Shown here piece by piece: positions 42,220 to 48,410 of a DNA stretch of 64,000 nucleotides. The stretch is from positions 19,276 through 83,275 of the forward strand of contig CACYXE010000005.1 in the NCBI GenBank assembly GCA_902778275.1, written 5' to 3'. Within the stretch, counting starts at the first letter, position 1; each line of letters starts with the position of its first letter. The notes beneath the pieces are model-generated. The model was not told the DNA's origin. It saw only the letters and a program-made list of their open reading frames with translations, and made no database searches. This DNA comes from Oscillospiraceae bacterium. Lineage in GTDB: Bacteria; Bacillota; Clostridia; Oscillospirales; Oscillospiraceae. Made by a program: the position numbers and the translations under genes.

Positions 42220-43527
42220 ATGAGACAGAGACATCTGCGCATCGCCCGGATGGGCTGGGCGGTATTGCTGATGCTGGCGCTGCTGCTGTGCGCCGCGCCG
42301 GCGGGGGCCCTGGCCGCCCAGGACCCGGAGGAGGCGCCGAAGCCCATCGACCGGACCTGGAAGAACATCGTGGACGTGGTGGCCGGGGAGGGCTACACCG
42401 CCGCCCTTCGCCACGACGGACAGGTGCTCTACGCCGGGCGGCGGGACGGCGACAGCCTCTGCGCTGCGGAGGACTGGTCCAACGTGGAAAAGCTTTACCG
42501 CAGCGGTGACAGGGGCGAATACCTGGTGGCCCTGTTCCGGGACGGCACGGCCCAGGCCCTGGGCCCGGCCTCCTCGGTGTCCTTCGACCTGAGCGCCTAT
42601 ACCAACGTGCGGCAGGTGCTCATCGGCCAGAACGTGGCGGCGGTGCTGGGGGGCGACGGCAAGGTGCGCATCGCCCAGGCCCAGGGTCCCAATGCCTCGA
42701 ACGACGACGGGGTCCGCGCCCGCTACTATCAGCAGCGGGTGTCCTCGTCCGCCTGGGATCAGATCCGGGCGATCTGCTTCTCCCGCACGGCGGAGGGCAC
42801 GGACATCCTGGCGGGCCTGCGCTCTGACGGGACGGTGGCCGCCACCGACCTGCAGTGGGCGGACGAGCTGCGCAAGCAGACGGATATCAAGGCGCTGATC
42901 GCCGGGCCGAAGGGCATCCTGCTGCTGCTCCACAACGGGACGCTTTTGAATTCCGGGGCTCTGCGGCAGGCGGAGACCGTCGGCATCCAGAACTTCCAGC
43001 GGGAGGACTGGGCCAATGTGGCCGCCTTTTACCCCGGGGCGGACGCCAGCTACGCCCTGACCCGGGACGGCCGGGTGCTGGCGGGCAGCGCCCGCCACGA
43101 GAACGACAGCCGCATCCAGGAGGTGCTGGGCTGGACGGAGATCGTGCAGCTGGGCTTTGACGACGGCGGCGGGGAGCGCTTCGTGCCCGCGGGGCTGCGC
43201 GCCGACGGCACGGTGCTGACCGTCACCCAGAAGAACCGCAACGCCAAGAGCGCCTGGGACACCTCCGGCTGGACCGGAGTGGTGAAGCTCTGCAGCGGCG
43301 CCACCTACACTCTGGGCCTGCGCGCCGACGGCACGGTGCTCAGTACCGGCGGGGAGTTCGGCACGGAGGACTTTCTCGAGGAGGTCTCCGGCTGGACGGA
43401 GATCGCGGAGCTGTACGTGTCCGACGGGGCCTACCCGGGCCGGGTCCACGTGGTGGGCCTGCGCTATGACGGCAAGGTGGTGGCCGCCGGCTGCAACGAC
43501 TACGGGGAGTGCAGTTTCGAGGTTTGA
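42220..43527 (+). CDS. Secreted RCC1-like beta-propeller repeat protein
   Basis: The 435-aa protein begins with a signal peptide (WAVLLMLALLLCAAPAGALA). It consists of RCC1-type repeats, recognisable by W(T/S)xIVxLxxGxxYTLGLRADGTVLSTG: clear copies are near residues 50, 250, 330, 370 and 405 (for example SGWTGVVKLCSGATYTLGLR). Such proteins fold as propellers and mediate binding. GGGAGG lies 8 nt before the ATG at 42220. The stop codon merges into a D-type repeat. It is divergent from the InlB-repeat protein; both are probably surface exposed. Confidence 0.82.
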   Translation: MRQRHLRIARMGWAVLLMLALLLCAAPAGALAAQDPEEAPKPIDRTWKNIVDVVAGEGYTAALRHDGQVLYAGRRDGDSLCAAEDWSNVEKLYRSGDRGEYLVALFRDGTAQALGPASSVSFDLSAYTNVRQVLIGQNVAAVLGGDGKVRIAQAQGPNASNDDGVRARYYQQRVSSSAWDQIRAICFSRTAEGTDILAGLRSDGTVAATDLQWADELRKQTDIKALIAGPKGILLLLHNGTLLNSGALRQAETVGIQNFQREDWANVAAFYPGADASYALTRDGRVLAGSARHENDSRIQEVLGWTEIVQLGFDDGGGERFVPAGLRADGTVLTVTQKNRNAKSAWDTSGWTGVVKLCSGATYTLGLRADGTVLSTGGEFGTEDFLEEVSGWTEIAELYVSDGAYPGRVHVVGLRYDGKVVAAGCNDYGECSFEV

Positions 43528-43553
43528 GTTTTGAGATTCGAGATTCGAGAAAA
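43516..43553 (+). repeat. D-type microsatellite at the RCC1-like stop codon
   Basis: TTCGAGGTTTGAGTTTTGAG leads through the TGA stop (43525-43527) into ATTCGAG units. The last two codons of the gene lie inside the repeat. Confidence 0.7.
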
Positions 43554-43580
43554 GCAAGGGGTAAGCGGATCGTCTTGCCC

Positions 43581-43609
43581 TTGACAGTGCGAAAGGAAGC
43601 CGTTATAAT
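43581..43609 (+). promoter_or_regulatory. Consensus promoter of the antitoxin RNA
   Basis: TTGACA (43581-43586) and TATAAT (43604-43609) are separated by exactly 17 bp, a perfect sigma-A promoter. Its start site near 43616 opens a short untranslated transcript. Confidence 0.85.
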
Positions 43610-43615
43610 AAACAC

Positions 43616-43711
43616 AGAAAAAGGCGTTGCCGAAAAGCGGCTCCGCCCTAATGAGGTTCTATTTTATGGAATAGAGACCGTCACTTGGCAGAGTGGCGGT
43701 CTCTGCTTTTT
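43616..43711 (+). ncRNA. Antisense RNA antitoxin (type I system)
   Basis: A transcript of about 95 nt from the consensus promoter ends at an intrinsic terminator: AGAGACCGTCACT (43673-43685) pairs with AGTGGCGGTCTCT (43692-43704), then TTTTT. It has no plausible coding sequence. It is fully complementary to the 3' half of the toxin mRNA on the other strand, including the last codons of the toxin, as in RatA/txpA-type pairs. Base pairing would trigger RNase III cleavage or block translation. Confidence 0.75.
43618..43647 (-). terminator. Terminator of the toxin mRNA
   Basis: On the minus strand GGCGGAGCCG pairs with CGGCAACGCC (43623-43647 overall) and TTTTT follows at 43622-43618. It lies exactly at the start of the antisense RNA. 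Confidence 0.7.
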
Positions 43712-43764
43712 ACGGTGATGGTTACCGTATATCCGAAGATATGGAACGTCAACGTAAGTGGCAT
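43681..43764 (-). CDS. 27-aa type I toxin peptide
   Basis: A short gene too small for usual ORF calling starts at the ATG 43764 with a perfect AGGAGG (43777-43772) 7 nt upstream. It encodes 27 residues beginning PLTLTFHIFGYTVTITV and ending in a basic, polar tail (KSRDRHSAK). A hydrophobic beta-type or membrane-inserting core with a charged tail is typical of small type I toxins. The promoter at 43840-43868, the SD-sequestering hairpin and the antisense RNA complete the system. I recall similar peptides in Clostridia but cannot name the family. Confidence 0.72.
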   Translation of the reverse strand: MPLTLTFHIFGYTVTITVKSRDRHSAK

Positions 43765-43768
43765 AGCA

Positions 43769-43788
43769 ACACCTCCTTTCGGAGATGT
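43769..43788 (-). promoter_or_regulatory. Hairpin sequestering the toxin ribosome site
   Basis: On the mRNA ACATCTCC pairs with GGAGGTGT around a GAAA tetraloop, an 8-bp stem with one wobble. AGGAGG is inside the stem, so primary transcripts should be poorly translated, a hallmark of type I toxins. Confidence 0.65.
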
Positions 43789-43839
43789 GGCGGAACCGCC
43801 TTTTTTCGCTTGGCAACGCCTGCCCTTGCGGGCAGCTTC

Positions 43840-43868
43840 ATTCTACAAATACAGCCGGTATTTGTCAA
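43840..43868 (-). promoter_or_regulatory. Promoter of the toxin mRNA
   Basis: TTGACA (43868-43863, minus strand) and TAGAAT (43845-43840) are spaced 17 bp. The transcript would start near 43833 and run about 215 nt to the terminator at 43618. Confidence 0.8.
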
Positions 43869-43902
43869 TATGTGCCGGACGGCTCGGAAGACGAAGGAGG
43901 AT

Positions 43903-43938
43903 GGATTGCCACGTCGCTTCGCCCCTCGCAATGACAGG
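43903..43938. repeat. Dispersed repeat A
   Basis: A copy beginning GGATTGCCACGTCGCTTCGC and ending CTCGCAATGACAGG lies between the toxin promoter and the next gene. Confidence 0.75.
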
Positions 43939-43984
43939 GGGAGCGGTTTTTCCAATATAAAACCGGAAAAAGCTGCCCGGGCGC

Positions 43985-44013
43985 TTGACACTTTGTGTGC
44001 GTATGTATATACT
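43985..44013 (+). promoter_or_regulatory. Promoter of the small acidic protein gene
   Basis: TTGACA (43985-43990) and TATACT (44008-44013) are spaced 17 bp. The leader is about 50 nt. Confidence 0.75.
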
Positions 44014-44068
44014 GATGATGTATTTATGAACAATTGCAAGGCTTGAAGGCTGCAAAGGAGGAGGCCCT

Positions 44069-44407
44069 ATGAAGAAACTGTATGAAGAACTGGAGCTGGA
44101 GATCATCCGCTTCGGCGCGGCGGATATCATCACCGCCTCCGACGCCGCGGAGGATACCACGACCACGGACGATACCGCCGGCGACACCGGCGACGACGAT
44201 GGCGGCGACACTCCCACTACCGCCGACGGCGACGGCGGCGGCTTGACCGCGAACCCCGACGGCAGTTACACGGACGGCGCGCATACCTATACGCCGACAG
44301 GGGATAACGTGATTTATTCGGACGGCAATTCGTATCCCGAATATAACGATGAAGGCCACAACGCCTACTTGCTTATAAATGGAGAAATGGTCGGTCCTCT
44401 TGTATAA
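44069..44407 (+). CDS. Small acidic Asp/Thr/Gly-rich protein
   Basis: The 112-aa protein starts KKLYEELELEIIRFGAADII, resembling short Clostridial proteins that share a 'MKK.YE.PELEIIRF...DVIT.S' N-terminus and have no known role. The rest is a disordered Asp/Thr/Gly stretch and a Tyr/Asn-rich end (YSDGNSYPEYNDEGHNAY). There is no signal peptide. AAAGGAGGAGG lies before the ATG. It has its own strong promoter and terminator, so it is a single-gene unit. The N-terminus could act as a leader for modification or export, but no partner enzyme is nearby. Confidence 0.72.
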   Translation: MKKLYEELELEIIRFGAADIITASDAAEDTTTTDDTAGDTGDDDGGDTPTTADGDGGGLTANPDGSYTDGAHTYTPTGDNVIYSDGNSYPEYNDEGHNAYLLINGEMVGPLV

Positions 44408-44429
44408 TATGGCTTATCTGCCGGTCAGA

Positions 44430-44464
44430 AGACCCGGCGTACCCTATCGGTACGCCGGGTCTTT
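44430..44464 (+). terminator. Terminator of the small acidic protein gene
   Basis: AGACCCGGCGTACC (44430-44443) and GGTACGCCGGGTCT (44449-44462) form a perfect 14-bp stem followed by TTT. Confidence 0.85.
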
Positions 44465-44676
44465 GCTTCGCGGCGGGAAGCACGGCTCACCGCAGGCCGC
44501 AGGCAGCCTTCGCAATGACAGGTACGGAGTAACGCAAACAGTCCGCACGCCTTGCCGCATACCGATTCCCGGGCCGGGCTTGGTCGCCTCGGCCCGCCAA
44601 TCGGGCGGCTGCGGAAATTGCGGCTTTGCTTTTTCCGCCCCCGGCGGCGCAAAGCCGCAATTCTCAAAACTGAAAA
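44465..44676. repeat. Composite of dispersed repeats A, B, C and D
   Basis: No gene is seen. The stretch contains a partial A end (TTCGCAATGACAGG), a B-type element (CCTTGCCGCATACCGATTCC then CGGGCCGGGCTTGG), a C-type element (GGCGGCTGCGGAAATTGCGG) and a short D end (TTCTCAAAACTGAAAAC). Similar composites occur at 46236-46456 and 56405-56990. Confidence 0.7.
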
Positions 44677-44711
44677 CAGCCTGCGGGGCAAATCGCCCCG
44701 CAGGCTGTTTT
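44677..44711. terminator. Bidirectional terminator next to the phosphorylase gene
   Basis: CAGCCTGCGGGGC (44677-44689) and GCCCCGCAGGCTG (44695-44707) form a perfect 13-bp stem with AAAA and TTTT flanks. It lies 2-6 bp beyond the stop codon of the minus-strand phosphorylase. Confidence 0.9.
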
Positions 44712-44712
44712 C

Positions 44713-46017
44713 TTACCGTATGATATCCTTGATGAAGGGCAGGCGGGTCACCGGCTCGGGCCGCAGCTCGTAGCAGTCCAGCAGCAGCGCCGCCGCCTGC
44801 GCCGCCTTCTCGGCGCTTGCGGCGTGGATGGCGCCCAGGCTCTCCCCCGGCTCCACCTTATCGCCCAGCTTCTTACGGAGCACCACGCCCACGGACAGGT
44901 CGATGGCGTCTTCCTTGGTGGCCCGGCCGCCGCCCAGGTGCATGCTCACCAGGCCCACCTGCTCGGCGTGGATGCGGCTCACATAGCCTCCCGCCGCCGC
45001 CGGGACCTCAAGGACCACCGGCGCCGCGGGCAGCAGGGACGGATCGTAGACCGCCGCCGGATTGCCCCCCTGGGCCTGCACCATGGAGGCCAGCTTCCAC
45101 AGGGCGCTGCCGTCCTCGATGGTTTTCAGCAGCTCCAGCTTGGCCTCCTGCATGCTCCAGGAGAGGCCCGCCTCCGTCAGCATGCAGCCGCCCAGCTCCA
45201 GGCACAGCTGCAGCAGGTCGCCCTGCTGCTCCCCTTTCAGGACGGCGATGGCCTCCTTCACCTCCAGGGCGTTGCCCACGGCGTAGCCCAGGGGCTGGTC
45301 CATGTCGGTGATGACGGCGGCGCACTTGCGCCCCGCCAGGCGGCCGATGCGGGTCAGGCCCCGGGCAAGCTGGCGGGCCTGCTCCTCGGTCTTCATGAAG
45401 GCCCCGTCGCCGCACTTCACGTCCAGGACGATCACGTCCGCCCCGCTGGCCAGCTTCTTGGACATGATGGAGGACACGATCAGCGGGATGGAGGGCACGG
45501 TGGCCGTCACGTCCCGCAGGGCGTAGAGCAGCTTGTCCGCCGGGACCAGATCCGCCGTCTGGCCCATGATGGCGATGCCGATGTCGTTGACGTTGCGGAA
45601 AAAGCTCTCCTCGCTGATGGCGGTGGAGAAGCCGGGAAAGCTCTCCAGCTTGTCGATGGTGCCGCCGGTGTGGCCCAGGCCCCGGCCGGACATCTTGGCG
45701 ATCTTCAATCCCGCCGCCGCCACCATGGGGCAGAGCACCAGGCTGGTCTTGTCCCCCACGCCGCCGGTGGAGTGCTTGTCCGCCTTGACCCCCTTGATGG
45801 GGCTCAGGTCCAGCACCTCGCCGGAGCGCATCATGGACATGGTCAGGTCCAGGGTCTCCCGGTCGTCCATGCCCCGCAGCAGGATGGCCATGCACATGGC
45901 GGACATCTGGTAGTCCGGGATCTCGCCCCGGGTGTAGCCCCGGATCATGAAGTCGATCTCCTCCGTGGACAGGGCGCCCCCGTCCCGCTTTTTGGCGATC
46001 AGATCGGTCATCTGCAT
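44713..46017 (-). CDS. pdp: Pyrimidine-nucleoside phosphorylase
   Basis: The 434-aa enzyme splits thymidine, uridine or deoxyuridine with phosphate to give base and (deoxy)ribose-1-phosphate. The family signature SGRGLGHTGGTIDKLES is intact, with the phosphate-site KHSTGGVGDKTSLVLCP and DVKCGDGAFMKT. Length and pattern fit the Firmicute Pdp/DeoA group. AGGAGG lies 8 nt before the ATG at 46017. It is a single gene here, with D repeats upstream and a terminator right after the stop. Confidence 0.94.
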   Translation of the reverse strand: MQMTDLIAKKRDGGALSTEEIDFMIRGYTRGEIPDYQMSAMCMAILLRGMDDRETLDLTMSMMRSGEVLDLSPIKGVKADKHSTGGVGDKTSLVLCPMVAAAGLKIAKMSGRGLGHTGGTIDKLESFPGFSTAISEESFFRNVNDIGIAIMGQTADLVPADKLLYALRDVTATVPSIPLIVSSIMSKKLASGADVIVLDVKCGDGAFMKTEEQARQLARGLTRIGRLAGRKCAAVITDMDQPLGYAVGNALEVKEAIAVLKGEQQGDLLQLCLELGGCMLTEAGLSWSMQEAKLELLKTIEDGSALWKLASMVQAQGGNPAAVYDPSLLPAAPVVLEVPAAAGGYVSRIHAEQVGLVSMHLGGGRATKEDAIDLSVGVVLRKKLGDKVEPGESLGAIHAASAEKAAQAAALLLDCYELRPEPVTRLPFIKDIIR

Positions 46018-46078
46018 AGGCTCGGCCTCCTTTGCGCGCTTCGGCGTGCGGAGAACGCCCCGCGTCCCCGCGTCCCCC

Positions 46079-46115
46079 GTCTCCTAAAAACTAAAAACTG
46101 AAAACTAAAAACTAT
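46079..46115. repeat. AAAACT-type microsatellite
   Basis: CTAAAAACTAAAAACTGAAA and further copies lie upstream of the phosphorylase gene. The unit is the same as that at 36516-36532 and 46240-46260. Confidence 0.7.
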
Positions 46116-46147
46116 TATACATGGTTTTTTTCGTTTTCACAAGGGCG

Positions 46148-46732
46148 CTACAGGCGAAACAGCAGATAGCTTTGGCCGTCGATCTCCGCCAGGCGCAGGC
46201 CGGGGCGGGGATGGCGGAGCTCGCAGGGCAGGGCGAGGTAGTTTTCAGTTTTTAGTTTTAAGATTTGAGGAAAGCGGGCCGCCGCTGCCTGCGGCAGATA
46301 AAGGCGGCCCGGTTTCTCCGCAGCCGCGCCAATGGCGGGCTGGGCGTTCAAGCCCGGCCCGGGATTGGCATCTGCGGCAAGGCGTGCGGGGGAACGGATT
46401 GTACCCTGAAGGGCAGGCCCCGCGTCGGGCTTCGCCCTCCTCGCAATGACCGGGGAGGGCGGCTCCTGCGAAGTGGGGACAGCCACAGCGCAGTCCATGG
46501 GCGCGGGGAGGCGGGAAAAGGCCGCGCGGGAATAGCGGCGGCAAAAAACGCGCCCCGACCGCCGGGGCTCCAGCACGCCCAGGTCCGCCCGCTCCCCGCC
46601 GCCCAAAAGCCACAGCCGGGTCAGCTCCCCCGACGGGGGCAGGCTCGCCTCCAGCAGCGTATACAGGCCCTCCCGCCGGAGCGTCAGCGCCCCGGCCGGG
46701 CGGCCGTTTTCATAGATGATGATTTCGTCCAT
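46148..46732 (-). CDS. Unknown protein interrupted in frame by a dispersed repeat
   Basis: The 194-aa frame begins DEIIIYENGRPAGALTLRRE and ends GLRLAEIDGQSYLLFRL, which look like one beta-rich domain of an unrecognised Clostridial protein. Residues from about 92 to 166 (PVIARRAKPDAGPALQG... to ILKLKTEN) are the translation of repeat elements A, B, C and D on the minus strand, found in intergenic regions elsewhere. The insertion keeps the frame open. The interrupted protein may still be made with a 75-residue loop, or the gene may be dead. It ends convergently with nothing; mazF lies on its 5' side. Confidence 0.55.
   Translation of the reverse strand: MDEIIIYENGRPAGALTLRREGLYTLLEASLPPSGELTRLWLLGGGERADLGVLEPRRSGRVFCRRYSRAAFSRLPAPMDCAVAVPTSQEPPSPVIARRAKPDAGPALQGTIRSPARLAADANPGPGLNAQPAIGAAAEKPGRLYLPQAAAARFPQILKLKTENYLALPCELRHPRPGLRLAEIDGQSYLLFRL
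46236..46456. repeat. Composite repeat (D-C-B-A) inside a coding sequence
   Basis: In plus-strand order it reads a D/AAAACT end, C (GGGCCGCCGCTGCCTGCGGC ... CCGCGCCAATGGCGGG), B (CCCGGCCCGGGATTGGCATC ... GCGGCAAGGCGTG) and A (CGGATTGTACCCTGAAGGGC ... CTCGCAATGACC). It is about 220 bp and a close relative of the composite at 56405-56640. Confidence 0.75.
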
Positions 46733-46783
46733 ACAAAGATCCCCCGTTCAAGCTATGAACGGGGGATCGGGATTTATGCGCAG

Positions 46784-46816
46784 GCTCGAATCTCGATTCT
46801 CAAAACTCAAATCTCA
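46784..46816 (-). repeat. D-type microsatellite at the mazF stop codon
   Basis: On the minus strand the stop codon opens the array: TGAGATTTGAGTTTTGAG, then ATCGAGATTCGAG. Confidence 0.7.
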
Positions 46817-47155
46817 TCGAAGGCCGAAGGACACCGCCAGGGCGCTGTCCACAGCGCTCATGGTGCTCTCGTCCAGGCGGCCCATCCGCTCCCGCAGGCG
46901 GGATTTGTCCAGGGTGCGGATCTGCTCCAGCAGGATCACGCTGTCCCGGTTGAGCCCCACGCTCTGGCCGGACAGGCTGATGTGGGTGGGCAGGCGGGCC
47001 TTGCCCGTCTGGCTGGTGATGGCCGCCGCGATCACCGTGGGGCTGTGCCGGTTGCCGGTGTCGTTCTGCACGATCAGCACCGGGCGCATGCCCCCCTGCT
47101 CGCTGCCCACCACCGGGCTCAGATCCGCGTAATAGATATCTCCTCGTTTGACCAT
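46814..47155 (-). CDS. ndoA: MazF/NdoA-type endoribonuclease toxin
   Basis: The 113-aa protein matches the Firmicute EndoA/NdoA branch of MazF toxins, which cut single-stranded mRNA at short sites. [59 protein letters not shown] and [17 protein letters not shown] are all conserved, including the RPVLIVQN and ITSQ active-site blocks. No antitoxin gene lies directly upstream: the next gene is divergent. It may act as an orphan or pair with an unlinked antitoxin. Confidence 0.93.
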   Translation of the reverse strand: MVKRGDIYYADLSPVVGSEQGGMRPVLIVQNDTGNRHSPTVIAAAITSQTGKARLPTHISLSGQSVGLNRDSVILLEQIRTLDKSRLRERMGRLDESTMSAVDSALAVSFGLR

Positions 47156-47277
47156 GTGTGTTCACGCTCCGGGTTTTGTCGCCCAAACCATTGTATGTAT
47201 GGGTGTATTGCTATTGTGCCTGAAAACGGGAGCTTTTATACAGGGCCGACGCAATTGTGAAGATTCCTTAAGGGCGC

Positions 47278-47306
47278 TTGAAGCGGGCGGGCTCCTGTGG
47301 TACAAT
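47278..47306 (+). promoter_or_regulatory. Promoter of the lipoprotein gene
   Basis: TTGAAG (47278-47283) and TACAAT (47301-47306) are spaced 17 bp, about 55 bp before the start codon. Confidence 0.6.
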
Positions 47307-47360
47307 GCCACCGGAATGAGAAGGGCCGCCCGGCGGACGGGCGGCGGAAGGAGAGACAGG

Positions 47361-48137
47361 ATGAAGCGTATTTTTGCCATGTTTCTGTCGGCGCTGCTTG
47401 CGGCGTCGCTTTTGAGCGGCTGCGGGGAAAAGCCCCTCTTCGGCGTCAGCACCGAGGATGACAACAGCATTTCCATCACGGCGGTCAAGGCCCCGGACGG
47501 CAGCGTCGGCCTGGGCTATCTGACCGTGGGCGAGCGGGATGAAGTGGTGGTGGAGTCGACCATCCAGGGCGGCCAGATCCGCCTGCGCTATATGCGGGGC
47601 GTGCTGGGCAGCGAGGATTTCCCCGATGAGCCCACGGCCGAGAGCACCATCACGGAGGGCGTCATGCGCATCACCATCGAGCCGGGCGAGTATACCGTGG
47701 GCGTGATCGCCGAGGGCAAGCTGGACGGCGAGGCGAGGATCTACACGGAGGCCATCGTCCAAAGTTTGGAGGACGACCTGGGCTACAGCCCCGACGACAT
47801 GGCGGGCGTCTGGGCCGAGAAGATCGCCGGCCGGGGCAACATCGAGATCCGCAAGGGCGAAGCCGGGGACGGCTATGAGGTGCTGATCACCTGGGGCGCC
47901 AGCGCCGAGGAGACCTACGTCTGGACCATGACGGCCCGGGCCGAGGGCAGCAATCTGCTGCGCTACGAGGATGCCCGGCACAGCATCCTGCATTTCCACG
48001 AGGACGGCACCGACTCCGAGGAGCTGGTGTACGAAAACGGGACCGGCAGCTTTTCCCTCAACAGCGCCTATGAGCTGATGTGGCAGGACGACGTGGAGGA
48101 CGCCGGGCTGGACACGGTGTTCGTCCGCGCGGACTGA
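47361..48137 (+). CDS. Predicted lipoprotein of unknown function
   Basis: The 258-aa protein begins with a lipobox (FLSALLAASLLSGCGEKP), so it is attached to the outer face of the membrane through Cys20. The mature part is acidic and beta-rich (GVMRITIEPGEYTVGVIAEG; YEVLITWGASAEETYVWTMT), suggesting two beta-sandwich-like halves. I do not recognise the family. The ATG at 47361 has GGAAGGAGAG upstream. A strong terminator follows, so it is monocistronic. Confidence 0.8.
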   Translation: MKRIFAMFLSALLAASLLSGCGEKPLFGVSTEDDNSISITAVKAPDGSVGLGYLTVGERDEVVVESTIQGGQIRLRYMRGVLGSEDFPDEPTAESTITEGVMRITIEPGEYTVGVIAEGKLDGEARIYTEAIVQSLEDDLGYSPDDMAGVWAEKIAGRGNIEIRKGEAGDGYEVLITWGASAEETYVWTMTARAEGSNLLRYEDARHSILHFHEDGTDSEELVYENGTGSFSLNSAYELMWQDDVEDAGLDTVFVRAD

Positions 48138-48162
48138 GGACAAACCACATACGTGCCGGGAA

Positions 48163-48201
48163 GCGGCGGAGACACAGGGTCTCCGCCGCCTCTTCGTTTT
48201 T
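48163..48201 (+). terminator. Terminator of the lipoprotein gene
   Basis: GCGGCGGAGAC (48163-48173) and GTCTCCGCCGC (48179-48189) form a perfect 11-bp stem followed by CTCTTCGTTTTTG. Confidence 0.85.
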
Positions 48202-48321
48202 GTCATCCCGATCGGGCCGGGCGGCGCGGGGCTTTTCGCCGTTCTTTTGGCGCAGGGCGCCGGAAAGGGCAGGATTCTTACCCAATCCCCGCAAAACCGC
48301 CGCATTATCCCGGAAAAACTC

Positions 48322-48350
48322 TTGCGCTTTCCGGCGGCGGCATATATAAT
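48322..48350 (+). promoter_or_regulatory. Promoter of the dlt-like operon
   Basis: TTGCGC (48322-48327) and TATAAT (48345-48350) are spaced 17 bp; a second TATAAT lies at 48364-48369 without a good -35. The leader is about 55 nt and unusually AT-rich for this region. Confidence 0.6.
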
Positions 48351-48410
48351 ACAATTGATTTGTTATAATTTGTTTCCAATTTGACTTTTTGCGATTTAAG
48401 GAAGAGGCTT

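Noticed and set aside
44069-44407. RiPP precursor peptide
   Set aside because: The leader-like N-terminus is suggestive, but no radical-SAM, cyclase, protease or exporter gene lies nearby.
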